Shown in pieces: positions 18,138 through 26,559 of a DNA stretch of 64,000 nucleotides (position 1 is the stretch's first letter; every line of letters starts with the position of its first letter). The DNA is from Parapedobacter sp964498395 (GTDB taxonomy: Bacteria > Bacteroidota > Bacteroidia > Sphingobacteriales > Sphingobacteriaceae), in NCBI GenBank assembly GCA_964498395.1, contig CAZCHE010000002.1, forward strand, positions 558,001 to 622,000. The letters run 5' to 3'. Under the pieces are notes generated by a model. That model was not told where the DNA came from. It searched no databases and saw only the letters and a program-made list of their open reading frames with translations. Position numbers and translations under genes: made by a program.

Positions 18138-18710
18138 TCACTCTTCAAAGAAGTAAATCACCAAGATAATAGCCTTTTCGGAGCCCAGATTTCGGGGCGT
18201 ATGCGGGATCCGGCCATCGAATAACATGGAATCCCCTGTTTGTAAGTGGATGGTTTCCTGCTCGAATTGGTAGTCAATTTCACCACTCAGTACATACTTG
18301 TACTCGAAGGCTTCGGTTTCGACTAACGGGCGGCTTGCGTGAGGCTCCAATTCCAACAGGACAATGTCTACGGTTGATTTCTCGATACGTTTGGTAAAAA
18401 TCCGGTGATACCCGAATCCGATGGCGAGCTCTTTTTCGAAGTAGCTGTATTCGCTACGCCGTTTGACCAAGATGGTGCGTGTGGTATTTCCAGCGTCAAT
18501 CTCCTTGAAAAATGCATTCAAATCAATGTCTAATGCTTTAATGATCTGGATGAGGACCATTAATGATGGCACTACACGGCTATTCTCAATTTGGGAAATC
18601 AACCCTTTGCTCACCGATGCCAGCTCTGCGAGTTCCTGAACGGTAATTCCCTTGCTTCGCCGGCGCTCTTTGATTTGGTTGGCAATCTGGATAAGAATAT
18701 CTTCTTTCAT
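18138..18710 (-). CDS. XRE-family regulator with C-terminal cupin domain
   Basis: I prefer the ATG at 18708-18710 (MKEDILIQIANQIKERR; 190 residues), because a good -7 element at 18728-18735 would put the transcription start downstream of the earlier ATG at 18740. The N-terminus is a helix-turn-helix (GITVQELAELASVSKGLISQIENS). Residues from about 105 to the end form a cupin barrel (ALLELEPHAS-like strand, YKYVLSGEIDYQFE, LQTGDSMLFDGRIPH). XRE-cupin proteins usually bind a small ligand of the pathway they control. It is the first gene of the leftward phosphonate cluster, 100 bases before the pbfA-like gene, so it most likely controls that cluster. Confidence 0.88.
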   Translation of the reverse strand: MKEDILIQIANQIKERRRSKGITVQELAELASVSKGLISQIENSRVVPSLMVLIQIIKALDIDLNAFFKEIDAGNTTRTILVKRRSEYSYFEKELAIGFGYHRIFTKRIEKSTVDIVLLELEPHASRPLVETEAFEYKYVLSGEIDYQFEQETIHLQTGDSMLFDGRIPHTPRNLGSEKAIILVIYFFEE

Positions 18711-18727
18711 TTCGCTGATCTTGCAGG

Positions 18728-18758
18728 CAAAGATATCCAATTAATGGAAACAGGCAAT
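18728..18758 (-). promoter_or_regulatory. Bacteroidetes-type promoter of the XRE-cupin gene
   Basis: On the minus strand, TATCTTTG (18728-18735) matches the TAnnTTTG -7 consensus exactly. ATTG at 18755-18758 is one base off the TTTG -33 element, with a spacer of 19 bases, which is the usual distance. Confidence 0.6.
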
Positions 18759-18848
18759 TGCATTCTTCTATCGAATAGCTGTTCGTTTGTGGATATAGAT
18801 TCCATACGAAAAGCAATACCAATAGCCGACAACACCAAAAAATCTCCT

Positions 18849-18856
18849 TATTTTTG
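18849..18856 (+). promoter_or_regulatory. Candidate -7 element of metA
   Basis: TATTTTTG matches TAnnTTTG and ends 29 bases before the metA ATG. No clear TTTG -33 element is visible at the usual distance, so this is tentative. Confidence 0.4.
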
Positions 18857-18885
18857 TACACGATATTAAGTTACGAGGAGACAGC

Positions 18886-19830
18886 ATGCCAGTAAAGATA
18901 CCCAATAGCTTGCCAGCGATTGAACTGCTTAAGAAAGAGAACATATTTGTGATGAGTGAGTTGCGGGCAAACACCCAGGATATTCGTCCGATGCGGATGA
19001 TTATCCTGAACCTGATGCCGCTGAAAATCTCGACGGAGACCGATTTCATCCGGTTACTGTCTAACAATCCATTGCAGGTGGAGATCGAATTTATCCGGCT
19101 GGATACCCACACCCCAAAGAATACCCCGGAGGAGCACCTCGAGCTGTTTTACAAGGGCTTTCATGAGATTGCAGGAAACTATTACGATGGCATGATCATC
19201 ACGGGTGCACCGGTGGAGATGCTCGAATTTGAGGACGTTTCGTATTGGGATGAAATCAAAAAGGTTTTCGATTGGGCAAGAGTGCATGTCACTTCCACGC
19301 TGTATATCTGCTGGGCCTCCCAAGCAGCCTTGTATCATTTTTTTGGTGTGAGCAAGATCCCATTAGACAGCAAGCTGTTCGGTGTTTTTAAACACGAAGC
19401 GCGTGATAAAAGGCATCCATTGTTTAGGGGCTTCGATGATGAGTTCTACATTCCACATAGCCGCCATACTACCATTGCGGAAGCAGATTTGGCGGATGTT
19501 GAAGGGCTGACCGTTTTGGCTGAATCGCCAGAAGCAGGTATGGCTATCCTAGCGTCAAGAGGGGGGCGGGAATTTTACCTAACCGGGCATTCGGAGTATT
19601 CGCCACGCACCCTGCACGAAGAATACATCAGGGATATGGAAAAGGGTTTGCCAATCGACATGCCCGAAAATTATTATCAAGGAGACGATCCAAAAAACGT
19701 ACCCGTCGTCCGGTGGACCAGCCATGCAAACCTGCTGTTCAACAACTGGCTGAATTATTTTGTCTACCAAGAGACCCCGTTTGACTTGGCGGAAATAGCA
19801 CATTTAGGCGATATCAAACAAGATCAGTAA
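18886..19830 (+). CDS. metA: Homoserine O-acetyltransferase
   Basis: A 314-residue MetA-family enzyme of methionine synthesis, acting in the cytoplasm. The catalytic cysteine is Cys142 in YICWASQAALYHFFG, and GHSEY near residue 235 supplies the His and Glu of the active site. Residue 111 is Glu (GAPVEMLEF). In this family Glu111 marks acetyl-CoA users and Gly111 succinyl-CoA users, so acetylation of homoserine is predicted despite the older name homoserine succinyltransferase. The gene is divergent from the phosphonate cluster and stands alone. A structured non-coding stretch follows its stop. Confidence 0.95.
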   Translation: MPVKIPNSLPAIELLKKENIFVMSELRANTQDIRPMRMIILNLMPLKISTETDFIRLLSNNPLQVEIEFIRLDTHTPKNTPEEHLELFYKGFHEIAGNYYDGMIITGAPVEMLEFEDVSYWDEIKKVFDWARVHVTSTLYICWASQAALYHFFGVSKIPLDSKLFGVFKHEARDKRHPLFRGFDDEFYIPHSRHTTIAEADLADVEGLTVLAESPEAGMAILASRGGREFYLTGHSEYSPRTLHEEYIRDMEKGLPIDMPENYYQGDDPKNVPVVRWTSHANLLFNNWLNYFVYQETPFDLAEIAHLGDIKQDQ

Positions 19831-19845
19831 TCAGCTCATCAAAAA

Positions 19846-19942
19846 GGGTATTCCCATATCGCGGAATACTGAACGCGGTCGAACCTTTGCGGCAACCATC
19901 TAGGTTTATCCGTAGATGGTAGTCTCACCTGAATCTGGGTGG
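19846..19942. other. Structured intergenic segment of unknown role
   Basis: The 213-base gap between metA and the sulfatase holds several hairpins in a row: a 7-bp stem 19848-19854/19863-19869, a perfect 8-bp stem 19895-19902/19913-19920, and a 4-bp stem 19926-19929/19938-19941. CGGCAACC precedes the second stem, as in SAM-I riboswitch cores, but the rest of that consensus is missing. It may be a small RNA, a leader of the sulfatase mRNA or a complex terminator. Confidence 0.35.
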
Positions 19943-20043
19943 AACCCCCGACCCTGCCAAAAGTGATATAATTTGATTATAAAAGGATAAATAAATGTAG
20001 GGTTAGCGGGGGCGAGACAGGTATTTTTGTTAAAAACGCCGAC

Positions 20044-21591
20044 ATGGATAGGATTTGTCCGATCTTCCAAAGTTACCGAAACGCGAGGTTGCTGTTATGC
20101 GCAATGGGATTAGGGTTGCTGATAACGGCTTCCTGCAGCACGGAAAAAAGTGCTAAACCCAATATTTTACTCATCTTGGTCGATGACTTACGCCCTGCTC
20201 TCGGGGCATATGGCGACTCGGTGGCGATTACCCCACATTTAGATCGATTGGCAGGTAAAGGCCTGCGCTTTGACCGCGCGTATTCCAATCAGGCCGTATG
20301 TGCCCCCTCCCGCTACAACCTATTATTGGGAAGCCGCTCCACCTCATCGGGTATTTATCATTTTGGCCGAGATTTCCGCGAGCCTTATCCTAACGCAGTG
20401 ACGTTGCCGCAATATTTTAAGGAGCATGGCTACCATGCCGAATCGATGGGCAAGGTCTTCCATATTGGCCATGATACCGATAACGATGAGCGGTCATGGA
20501 GCGTACCACACCATAAGGATTTGGTCATCGAGTATGTCGATCCAACTAGCAAGCCGGAAGGAGAGACCCGCGAGGAGGCGTTATTTTCCAACCAGGGATG
20601 GGAGTATTCGCGTTCACTGCCACGAGGCCCGGCTTGGGAGTCCCCCGACGTGGCAGATGATGCCTATGCTGATGGACGCATAGCTAATCGGGCAATCGAG
20701 CGGTTAAGACAACTTAAAACACGACCCGGCCAACCGTTTTTCTTGGCGGTGGGGTTTGCTCGACCGCACCTGCCGTTTTCCGTGCCCAAGCGGTATTGGG
20801 AACTGTATGACGAGCAAGCACTACCCATGCCGGGAGTCGATGCCATCCGGCCGATGGGAGCACCGCCTTATGCCGTGAAGTATGGTGATGAAATAGACCA
20901 ATATACCCCGGTGCCCACCACGGTAACCGATGAACCCTTTATCGATAGCCTGACACGCGAGCTTATTCACGGATATTATGCAAGCACCAGTTACGTAGAT
21001 GCCCAGATCGGTAAAGTACTGGATGAACTGGAAGCATTGGGATTGGATGAAAACACGATCGTCGTGCTTTGGGGCGACCATGGTTACCTCTTAGGTGAAA
21101 TGGGGATGTGGACTAAGCATGTCAACTACGAGCTGGCTAACCGTATTCCATTGATTATAGCTGCCCCCGGGGTGACGAAGCCGGGTACGGCAACTGCACA
21201 GCTCACCGAAACGGTCGATATCTATCCGACCTTGGTCGAACTTGCCGGGTTTGCACAGCCGACCGTGGAGCAACCATTTGATGGGATGAGTTTGGTGCCG
21301 GTTTTGCGTGACCCGCAGGTGCGGATCCGAGATCATGCGTACCATAGCTTTCCGAGGGGTGGACGTTTGGGTCGTGCCATCCGCACTGATCGATATCGAT
21401 TGGTGGAGTGGAAATCTACGGGTGAACCCACCGAACCTACCGAGTTTGAGTTATACGATTACCAAGAAGGATTGATCGAAAAGCGGAACATTGCTGATGA
21501 GCAGCCTGAAATCGTAACACAGCTTCGGGGTATCTTGGCTACCCACCCAGAAGCAACGCCGAGTCGTCCACCAAGCAAGCGAGGTGAATGA
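20044..21591 (+). CDS. Lipoprotein sulfatase (iduronate-2-sulfatase-like)
   Basis: A 515-residue type I sulfatase. CAPSRYNLLLG carries the CxPSR signature with Cys86, which must be converted to formylglycine by an anaerobic-type maturase not seen in this window. ILLILVDDLRP (Asp47, Asp48) gives calcium ligands, and MGKVFHIGH and LWGDHGYLLGE match iduronate-2-sulfatase-like members. A hydrophobic N-terminus ending ITASC (Cys31) suggests a lipoprotein. Predicted to remove sulfate from sulfated glycans at the cell envelope. It is a single gene after metA, with no SusCD pair beside it, and is followed by a strong hairpin. Confidence 0.92.
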   Translation: MDRICPIFQSYRNARLLLCAMGLGLLITASCSTEKSAKPNILLILVDDLRPALGAYGDSVAITPHLDRLAGKGLRFDRAYSNQAVCAPSRYNLLLGSRSTSSGIYHFGRDFREPYPNAVTLPQYFKEHGYHAESMGKVFHIGHDTDNDERSWSVPHHKDLVIEYVDPTSKPEGETREEALFSNQGWEYSRSLPRGPAWESPDVADDAYADGRIANRAIERLRQLKTRPGQPFFLAVGFARPHLPFSVPKRYWELYDEQALPMPGVDAIRPMGAPPYAVKYGDEIDQYTPVPTTVTDEPFIDSLTRELIHGYYASTSYVDAQIGKVLDELEALGLDENTIVVLWGDHGYLLGEMGMWTKHVNYELANRIPLIIAAPGVTKPGTATAQLTETVDIYPTLVELAGFAQPTVEQPFDGMSLVPVLRDPQVRIRDHAYHSFPRGGRLGRAIRTDRYRLVEWKSTGEPTEPTEFELYDYQEGLIEKRNIADEQPEIVTQLRGILATHPEATPSRPPSKRGE

Positions 21592-21652
21592 TGTTTCAAA
21601 AACCCTATCTATTTACAAGGCAGCGGAAGTGGATACCCCTGGCGCTGTAGCT

Positions 21653-21684
21653 TAAACACGGACTTGCCAGCAAGTCCGTGTTTA
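21653..21684 (+). terminator. Hairpin terminator after the sulfatase gene
   Basis: A perfect 14-bp stem (21653-21666 with 21671-21684) around the loop CCAG, 61 bases after the sulfatase stop and between converging genes. There is no long T run, so it may work in both directions or stabilise mRNA ends. Confidence 0.7.
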
Positions 21685-21739
21685 TGCTTATCGCTGACCA
21701 AAGCCCTCAATGGGCTTTTGGCAAATGGAGGTTGTATGA

Positions 21740-22636
21740 CTACGGGTTGGTCCGCATATTGGGCGTGTCTGTCGATACCCGATCGAGCGTATAACGGTAT
21801 GATGCGTGAAATGCGGAATAACGCAATTTTGACAACGTTTTATCGTCGCGTTCAATCCCTACGGTAGTCTCGACTTGCTTTTCTTTCCAGGTATTACCCT
21901 CTTTATAGGCTTGCCGGCAAGTAAATGGGCGATCGGTATTAGCCCCGATACCTCCTGTATAGGTTTTCAACGGCATTTCCAGGTCATAACTGACTTTGAG
22001 CGCTGCTTCACCGTCCCTGTTCTTGTAGGTTTCATACGATTTAACCCTAATCCGATCATTACCGGTTTGCACAATTTTTAACTGGATCTCGGTATTACCG
22101 CTTTTGTAAACCCAGGTTCCGGTCAGTGAGTTTTGTTTTTCTACGGCTTTGTTTATATCATTTCTTCTATTGTCAACCACTGATTTTGAGGGAAGGTTGG
22201 CATTTTTATCAGTGTTCGATATGGTATTCACTTTTTTTCCTTTGAATTCCCCTTTTCTATTGTTGTTTGAGCTATTCACGTACTCGCCGGAGAACGATTG
22301 CTGGGTTCTATCCAGCTTGATAGAAAAGGTGCCCTGTGCGCCGAATTGATTTTGGTGCTTAATGACGGTGCCTTGTGGGCGGGGTGCATTGGTCGGTTTC
22401 AGGTTGTAGGTGCCACTCAGGGTGTAGTCGGTTTTGGTCGCATTGGTGCGGGCTGTTCCCGAAAACAGGTAGTCGCCCAGTTCAAACCGGATTTGCCCGG
22501 AGTTGGCATTTATCTTGATTTCCTCGAAATTGGTGATCCATGTGCCTGCCCATTGGGCTTGGGTTTGTAGGGTACTGCCAACTACCAGGAATGACAAAAG
22601 AATTCCGGATATTAACATGGTCGTTGCTTTTTTCAT
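21740..22636 (-). CDS. Secreted protein of unknown function with two beta-rich halves
   Basis: A 298-residue protein with a signal peptide of about 28 residues (MKKATTMLISGILL..., cleavage near TQAQ). Residues about 30-130 start with AGTWITNFEEI and include TDYTLSGTYNL and QQSFSGEYVNS; a low-complexity linker follows. A second beta half starts at SLTGTWVYKSGNTEIQLKI. Both halves begin with a GTW pattern, so it may be an internal duplication of a small lipocalin-like fold. I do not recognise a family. It is the first of five leftward genes for unknown envelope proteins. Confidence 0.65.
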   Translation of the reverse strand: MKKATTMLISGILLSFLVVGSTLQTQAQWAGTWITNFEEIKINANSGQIRFELGDYLFSGTARTNATKTDYTLSGTYNLKPTNAPRPQGTVIKHQNQFGAQGTFSIKLDRTQQSFSGEYVNSSNNNRKGEFKGKKVNTISNTDKNANLPSKSVVDNRRNDINKAVEKQNSLTGTWVYKSGNTEIQLKIVQTGNDRIRVKSYETYKNRDGEAALKVSYDLEMPLKTYTGGIGANTDRPFTCRQAYKEGNTWKEKQVETTVGIERDDKTLSKLRYSAFHASYRYTLDRVSTDTPNMRTNP

Positions 22637-22697
22637 GGTCTTTGAATTTGATGTTACTATTTTTAGGGTACTTGTTTTTGTTGCAACTTTTTGTTAC

Positions 22698-23477
22698 TTA
22701 TCCTTGGCACTTCGCTAGCACTTCTTGCGCCAACAGGGCCGCGATGCGGGCGTTTTCTTTATCATCGGCACTGACCTTGACGTCGATCTGGAATTCAACC
22801 GTTCCCGCTAACACATGGAGTTCCACGCCGAGGTATATGTTTTGCGTGGTCCTGCTCATCCAGTAGGCCCCACTGCCTACATTGGCAACCGGCTGGAATG
22901 CCATGCCCTCGCGTGTGCGAATCAACGATTTCATGGTGTTTCGTTCTTCTTCCGACTTGTCTCGGTATTGCTCGTCAATACGGGCTTCCATTTGTCGGTA
23001 TTCTTCTTCGGGGAGTTGGCCATAAGCGCGGTCAAAGTCCTGGAGGGCCTTATCGGCAGCACCTTTTTTGAAGCTGATTTTTTGAAACGTGACGATATTC
23101 TTATCCGCTTTGGGTATTTCGACCGACGTTGGTCCGGCCTTGATGCTCATTACTACGTCTGGGCGGTCGCTTGCCCATTCGATACGATATTCATTATGCG
23201 TTTCGATAGGCCGTTCGTTAAAGATCACTTCGATTGCGTCAGGGTTGCTGACCAATACATGTTTGAGTATGTCTTCCTTGGTGAGTAGCTGCCGGTAGTC
23301 GTAGTCGAATGCTTCGAAGCACGAGGCATCGTATGGTGCAGACGGGCTTGAAGGGGCAGCTGAACTTGCCGTTAGCGCTGCTGAGGCATTGCTGGCAGAT
23401 TCTGCACTATTGCCGCTACAGGCAGTAAATAGGAGTGCCGCGGCTGTTGAAGCGAGTAAATATGTTAAGGCTTTCAT
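22698..23477 (-). CDS. Lipoprotein of unknown function
   Basis: Started at the ATG at 23475-23477 (MKALTYLLAST), which gives a proper lipoprotein signal ending FTAC (Cys20); the frame extends 32 codons upstream but that stretch is not signal-like. The mature protein is 240 residues. A Ser/Ala-rich linker follows the Cys, then a soluble domain with Cys near PYDASCFEAFDYDY and a C-terminal Cys (LAKCQG) that may pair. The segment FKKGAADKALQDFDRAYGQLPEEEYRQMEARIDEQYRDK is read here only as helical. No family recognised. Confidence 0.65.
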   Translation of the reverse strand: MKALTYLLASTAAALLFTACSGNSAESASNASAALTASSAAPSSPSAPYDASCFEAFDYDYRQLLTKEDILKHVLVSNPDAIEVIFNERPIETHNEYRIEWASDRPDVVMSIKAGPTSVEIPKADKNIVTFQKISFKKGAADKALQDFDRAYGQLPEEEYRQMEARIDEQYRDKSEEERNTMKSLIRTREGMAFQPVANVGSGAYWMSRTTQNIYLGVELHVLAGTVEFQIDVKVSADDKENARIAALLAQEVLAKCQG

Positions 23478-23520
23478 GAATGGTGTATAACGGATGAATG
23501 AATGGTTTGATGTATCACGG

Positions 23521-24084
23521 TTAATGGCTGCTTGTGGCCCATATGGCCGATTTAAATACAGCGCCATCAGCACGTCTGGTCACGGTGATATGACCTGTCC
23601 AATAGGCATGTGCTTCTTCCTGCTTGGTTAGCTTTTGGAGTACCCGAACTTCATAGTCTTCATTCTGGCTAAAGCTGGTTACGCGATAGTCATCTCCATC
23701 TTCGAATACGTCCGATTCCAGTGTCTTTAAGAGTTGTCGTTTGCCATCTGCTTTTATAAAGGCCACACTGTCGGGGCCGTCCGCATAGATGTATTTCCAT
23801 TCGCCGTATTTGGCTTTGTTGACCGAAGCGACGAAGTAAATAATCGGATCATCATCGTCGAACATACCAAACTCCTCGAGTTCGAAAGCAGGTGCTGTGG
23901 CGTGTGTTATGCTGTCTAGGTATGGGCTGACCGTCTGAGGGTCAAGCGTTGTCTTCGTTTCAGCAACAGTATCATTCATCGTGTTGTCATCTTGTTTTTG
24001 TGTGTGGTTGCAAGCTGCAATTAAAGTAAAGAGTCCGATGACCAAGGGGAATCGCGTTCCTATGTTTTTGAGTTTCATCTTCAT
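23521..24084 (-). CDS. Small lipoprotein, paralogue of the gene at 25219-25656
   Basis: Two close ATG codons (24084 and 24078) fit; both give a lipoprotein signal ending LIAAC. The mature part contains WKYIYADGPDSVAFIKADG and, near the end, YWTGHITVTRRADG. The same spaced patterns (YVYADNLQDIGYIRIDG and YFGTLEITTNDG) occur in the lipoprotein at 25219-25656, so the two are divergent copies of one family, each about 145-185 residues. They flank the RCC1-like gene on the same strand. Function unknown; the repeated core suggests an envelope-associated beta fold. Confidence 0.65.
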   Translation of the reverse strand: MKMKLKNIGTRFPLVIGLFTLIAACNHTQKQDDNTMNDTVAETKTTLDPQTVSPYLDSITHATAPAFELEEFGMFDDDDPIIYFVASVNKAKYGEWKYIYADGPDSVAFIKADGKRQLLKTLESDVFEDGDDYRVTSFSQNEDYEVRVLQKLTKQEEAHAYWTGHITVTRRADGAVFKSAIWATSSH

Positions 24085-24095
24085 GTTTTGAGAAA

Positions 24096-25190
24096 TTAGA
24101 AACGCATTGGTATTTTGGTCCATGTGTCAATTTTTTGAATTTCGCCCATCCCCAATGCGCCCGCATAGTTAGATCCTGTTCCCCAAAGCTCGTCGTTGCT
24201 GTCCAAGACAATAAGATGCTCCCATCCTCCACTGATGGCTTTTGCAGCATCAAAGAGTTGGACAAGTGTGTTCGGTCTCTCACTAGTGCCAGTTGCCCAT
24301 ATTGTGCCGTCTTCTTTTTCCAAAACGACCTGTCCGGTTAGTCCCGCCGCAAAGTCAACTATCCCTGACATGATGGGCACGAATTCGCCATAGCTGGATG
24401 TGTTGTTGCCTGCCCAGACTCCATAGTCCGGTCCGGCAGCATACAGTCTTTTTCCGGCGAGATAAAAGTTGGTAGAGGTCGTTGATTCAATGGCTTCTGC
24501 TCCTGACGCAACCTGCTTAAAGGTAAAATCGGGTATTCCGGTTCCCGACCCCAACATTCCGCCGTTATTTCCTCCAGTCGTCCATACGGATCCATCTAAC
24601 TTCAAAATGATAGAACCCCAATGACCGCCTTTTGCGTCTTTTACGCCGCCTGTTATTCTGACAAAAGAACTGCTGTTCTCACTGTCAGAACCTAATCCTA
24701 ATCCGTCTTTGTGTCCAGCTCCCCAAAGTGAGTTGTCATTTTTGATAATCAACGTATGCCGATAACCCGCATGTACCGATCTTACACTTTCGGAAACCTT
24801 CACAAAATCCGATCTCACTGAAGGGGAAGTTCCCGAACCAAGTCTGCCCGATGAATTTAGCCCACCGGCCCAAAGTGTACTGTCTTTTTTAATGTAAAAG
24901 ATACATTCCTCACCACCACTGAACCCGATGACGTCTTCAGCAATCTTTCCGAATTGGAAGCGTGTCGCGGGATCATCGTTAAACCGGTCAAGACCTACTG
25001 AACCGGTACCATACAGGATGCCGTCTTTCAATAGCAAGGTACTGTGGTTGTTGGCCTCTACTTGAATTTCGTCAGTGCTCCCTTTCCCTTCTTCGGAACC
25101 GAGATTGTCTTTTTTCCGGCAGGATGCCATCAGCAATGCGATGGCGATTGACAATAGGGCAAAATTTGATAATCGTGTTGATATATTCAT
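24096..25190 (-). CDS. RCC1-like repeat lipoprotein
   Basis: Started at the ATG at 25188-25190 (MNISTRLSNFALL), giving 364 residues with a lipoprotein signal ending LMASC (Cys24). The rest is a run of about seven RCC1-type blades of about 45-50 residues, each with a turn like LWAGGLNSSGRLGSG, LWGAGHKDGLGLGS, VWTTGGNNGGMLGSG and LWGTGSNYAGALGMG. These form a beta propeller. Similar bacterial propellers bind proteins or sugars at the surface, but no ligand is evident. It lies 12 bases upstream of the start of the paralogous small lipoprotein gene, so the two are probably co-transcribed. Confidence 0.8.
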   Translation of the reverse strand: MNISTRLSNFALLSIAIALLMASCRKKDNLGSEEGKGSTDEIQVEANNHSTLLLKDGILYGTGSVGLDRFNDDPATRFQFGKIAEDVIGFSGGEECIFYIKKDSTLWAGGLNSSGRLGSGTSPSVRSDFVKVSESVRSVHAGYRHTLIIKNDNSLWGAGHKDGLGLGSDSENSSSFVRITGGVKDAKGGHWGSIILKLDGSVWTTGGNNGGMLGSGTGIPDFTFKQVASGAEAIESTTSTNFYLAGKRLYAAGPDYGVWAGNNTSSYGEFVPIMSGIVDFAAGLTGQVVLEKEDGTIWATGTSERPNTLVQLFDAAKAISGGWEHLIVLDSNDELWGTGSNYAGALGMGEIQKIDTWTKIPMRF

Positions 25191-25218
25191 GGTGATGTGT
25201 GTGTTGATATTCCGCAAG

Positions 25219-25656
25219 TTAACAGCCGCATTCCCCGAATACGGTTTTTTTGGTTTTTCGACCATCGTTGGTTGTGATTTCCAGCGTGCCGAAATAAGAG
25301 CCAACATAATCCAGTTGATCGCTTTTGCGTAAATCCAGCTTAAATGAGATGGCATCATTACGTCCTGTGGTGACGAGCTCCATGTCAGAATCATGGGCTG
25401 ATTGGTCAAGTGCCAACTGGTGCATTTCGCCGTCTATGCGGATGTAGCCGATGTCCTGCAGATTGTCTGCATAGACGTACTCACCGTTTCTGAACGCTGT
25501 ACTATGCTCGGAGATTAGGCAGGAGCAGCCATCAATCGCTTCAGGAAGATCGCTGAAGGTTTGTACGGTAAGTGCCGCTTCTCCACGCTGCCCTGCAGAA
25601 TGACACGCCACGTGTAGCAGAATGACCATGTATAGGATGAAATTATTCCGTTTCAT
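25219..25656 (-). CDS. Small lipoprotein, paralogue of the gene at 23521-24084
   Basis: A 145-residue protein with lipoprotein signal ending LLHVAC (Cys18), a short CSC pair (DGCSCLIS) and a terminal GECGC. The middle (EYVYADNLQDIGYIRIDG) and the late strand pattern (GTLEITTNDG) match the small lipoprotein on the other side of the RCC1-like gene. The two cysteine clusters, absent from that copy, may form disulfides. Stop is 28 bases before the RCC1-like start, so these genes form one leftward group. No known family. Confidence 0.65.
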   Translation of the reverse strand: MKRNNFILYMVILLHVACHSAGQRGEAALTVQTFSDLPEAIDGCSCLISEHSTAFRNGEYVYADNLQDIGYIRIDGEMHQLALDQSAHDSDMELVTTGRNDAISFKLDLRKSDQLDYVGSYFGTLEITTNDGRKTKKTVFGECGC

Positions 25657-25885
25657 TGCTTTATGTTTTTCGGCTTTCGCTCTACAAAACTATACCCATT
25701 ACCGAAAGAAAAAAGGGTGTTTGTATGGATGGTAGTGATGGGCGTACGGATGACGAGATTTACCATATAGTTGGTTCTTTTGTATTGGGGCACCCTATTT
25801 GAGCAAATTGGTGGAAAGCCAAAAGCCATCTATACAATAAATGCGACCTTTTGTAGTGGTTTCCGCACCAGTAATGAAAACGAGC

Positions 25886-25916
25886 TTTATTTAATACCAG
25901 GTCACGCTTAGCTTTG
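25886..25916 (+). promoter_or_regulatory. Bacteroidetes-type promoter before the gene at 25939
   Basis: TAGCTTTG (25909-25916) matches the -7 consensus exactly and TTTA (25886-25889) is a near match to the -33 element at a 19-base spacing. It ends 22 bases before the ATG at 25939. Confidence 0.55.
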
Positions 25917-25938
25917 CGTGCAAATAAGCTGAAAAACT

Positions 25939-26550
25939 ATGAAAAAAATGAATTACGCCGTTGTTGCTTTAGCCTGCTCGGTAATCATGCTATCCTGCGG
26001 AGAGCACAGTCCGATGAAGAAAATAAAGGAAGCCAAAGAAGGTATGGGAGCGGTACGTGATTTGGTGTCGGCAGGTTCCGGTATGATGAAGGATTTAAAA
26101 GATCTTGCCGAACAAGAACCCTTGAGTCATCAGGATTTAGAGAAATGGGCGCCCGGTGAATCTTTTCGCGGGCTGGAAAGAACAACATTGGAATTTGGAG
26201 AGCAATTGGCCAACGCATCTGTCAAGCTGGTCTACGGTAAGGATAATGAAGGTAAGCGTTTGGAGATTATTGTCATCGACGGCGCGGATCAGCAAGGTGG
26301 CCAGATCATGGTAGCCCAGATGAAGATGTTTCTGAACTCGGATTTGATTCAAAAAGAGCTGGAAGAACATGGCCAGGAGCGCATTGTCGAGAAACACGGG
26401 CAGCGCGCCAAGGAATATTATAGCCGGGGCGAAAATAACATAGAAACACTCGTAAACGATCGGTTTTACGTCAAACTGGCCGGTTATGATATGGAATTGG
26501 ATGAGGTATGGGACGCATTTAGAGCACTCAAGGTGGATCAGCTTAATTAA
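25939..26550 (+). CDS. Lipoprotein of unknown function
   Basis: A 203-residue protein with lipoprotein signal ending IMLSC (Cys20). Residues 27-70 are rich in Lys, Gly and Met and probably helical (MKKIKEAKEGMGAVRDL). A folded domain follows, with ERTTLEFGEQLANASVKLVYG, RLEIIVIDGAD and NRFYVKL-like strands near the end. It is predicted to sit in the outer membrane facing the periplasm. It is 9 bases from the next gene, so the two make a small operon under the promoter at 25886-25916. I do not recognise a family. Confidence 0.7.
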   Translation: MKKMNYAVVALACSVIMLSCGEHSPMKKIKEAKEGMGAVRDLVSAGSGMMKDLKDLAEQEPLSHQDLEKWAPGESFRGLERTTLEFGEQLANASVKLVYGKDNEGKRLEIIVIDGADQQGGQIMVAQMKMFLNSDLIQKELEEHGQERIVEKHGQRAKEYYSRGENNIETLVNDRFYVKLAGYDMELDEVWDAFRALKVDQLN

Positions 26551-26559
26551 CCAGCGCTG

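Noticed and set aside
19846..19942. SAM-I riboswitch or tRNA-like element
   Set aside because: CGGCAACC fits part of a SAM-I core, but the conserved kink-turn, the closing helix and the downstream core do not. The T-loop-like GGTTCGACC on the minus strand has no matching stems.
24096..25409. Extended start of the RCC1-like gene at 25409
   Set aside because: The first 73 codons overlap the neighbouring lipoprotein gene and lack a signal; the ATG at 25190 gives a proper lipoprotein signal.
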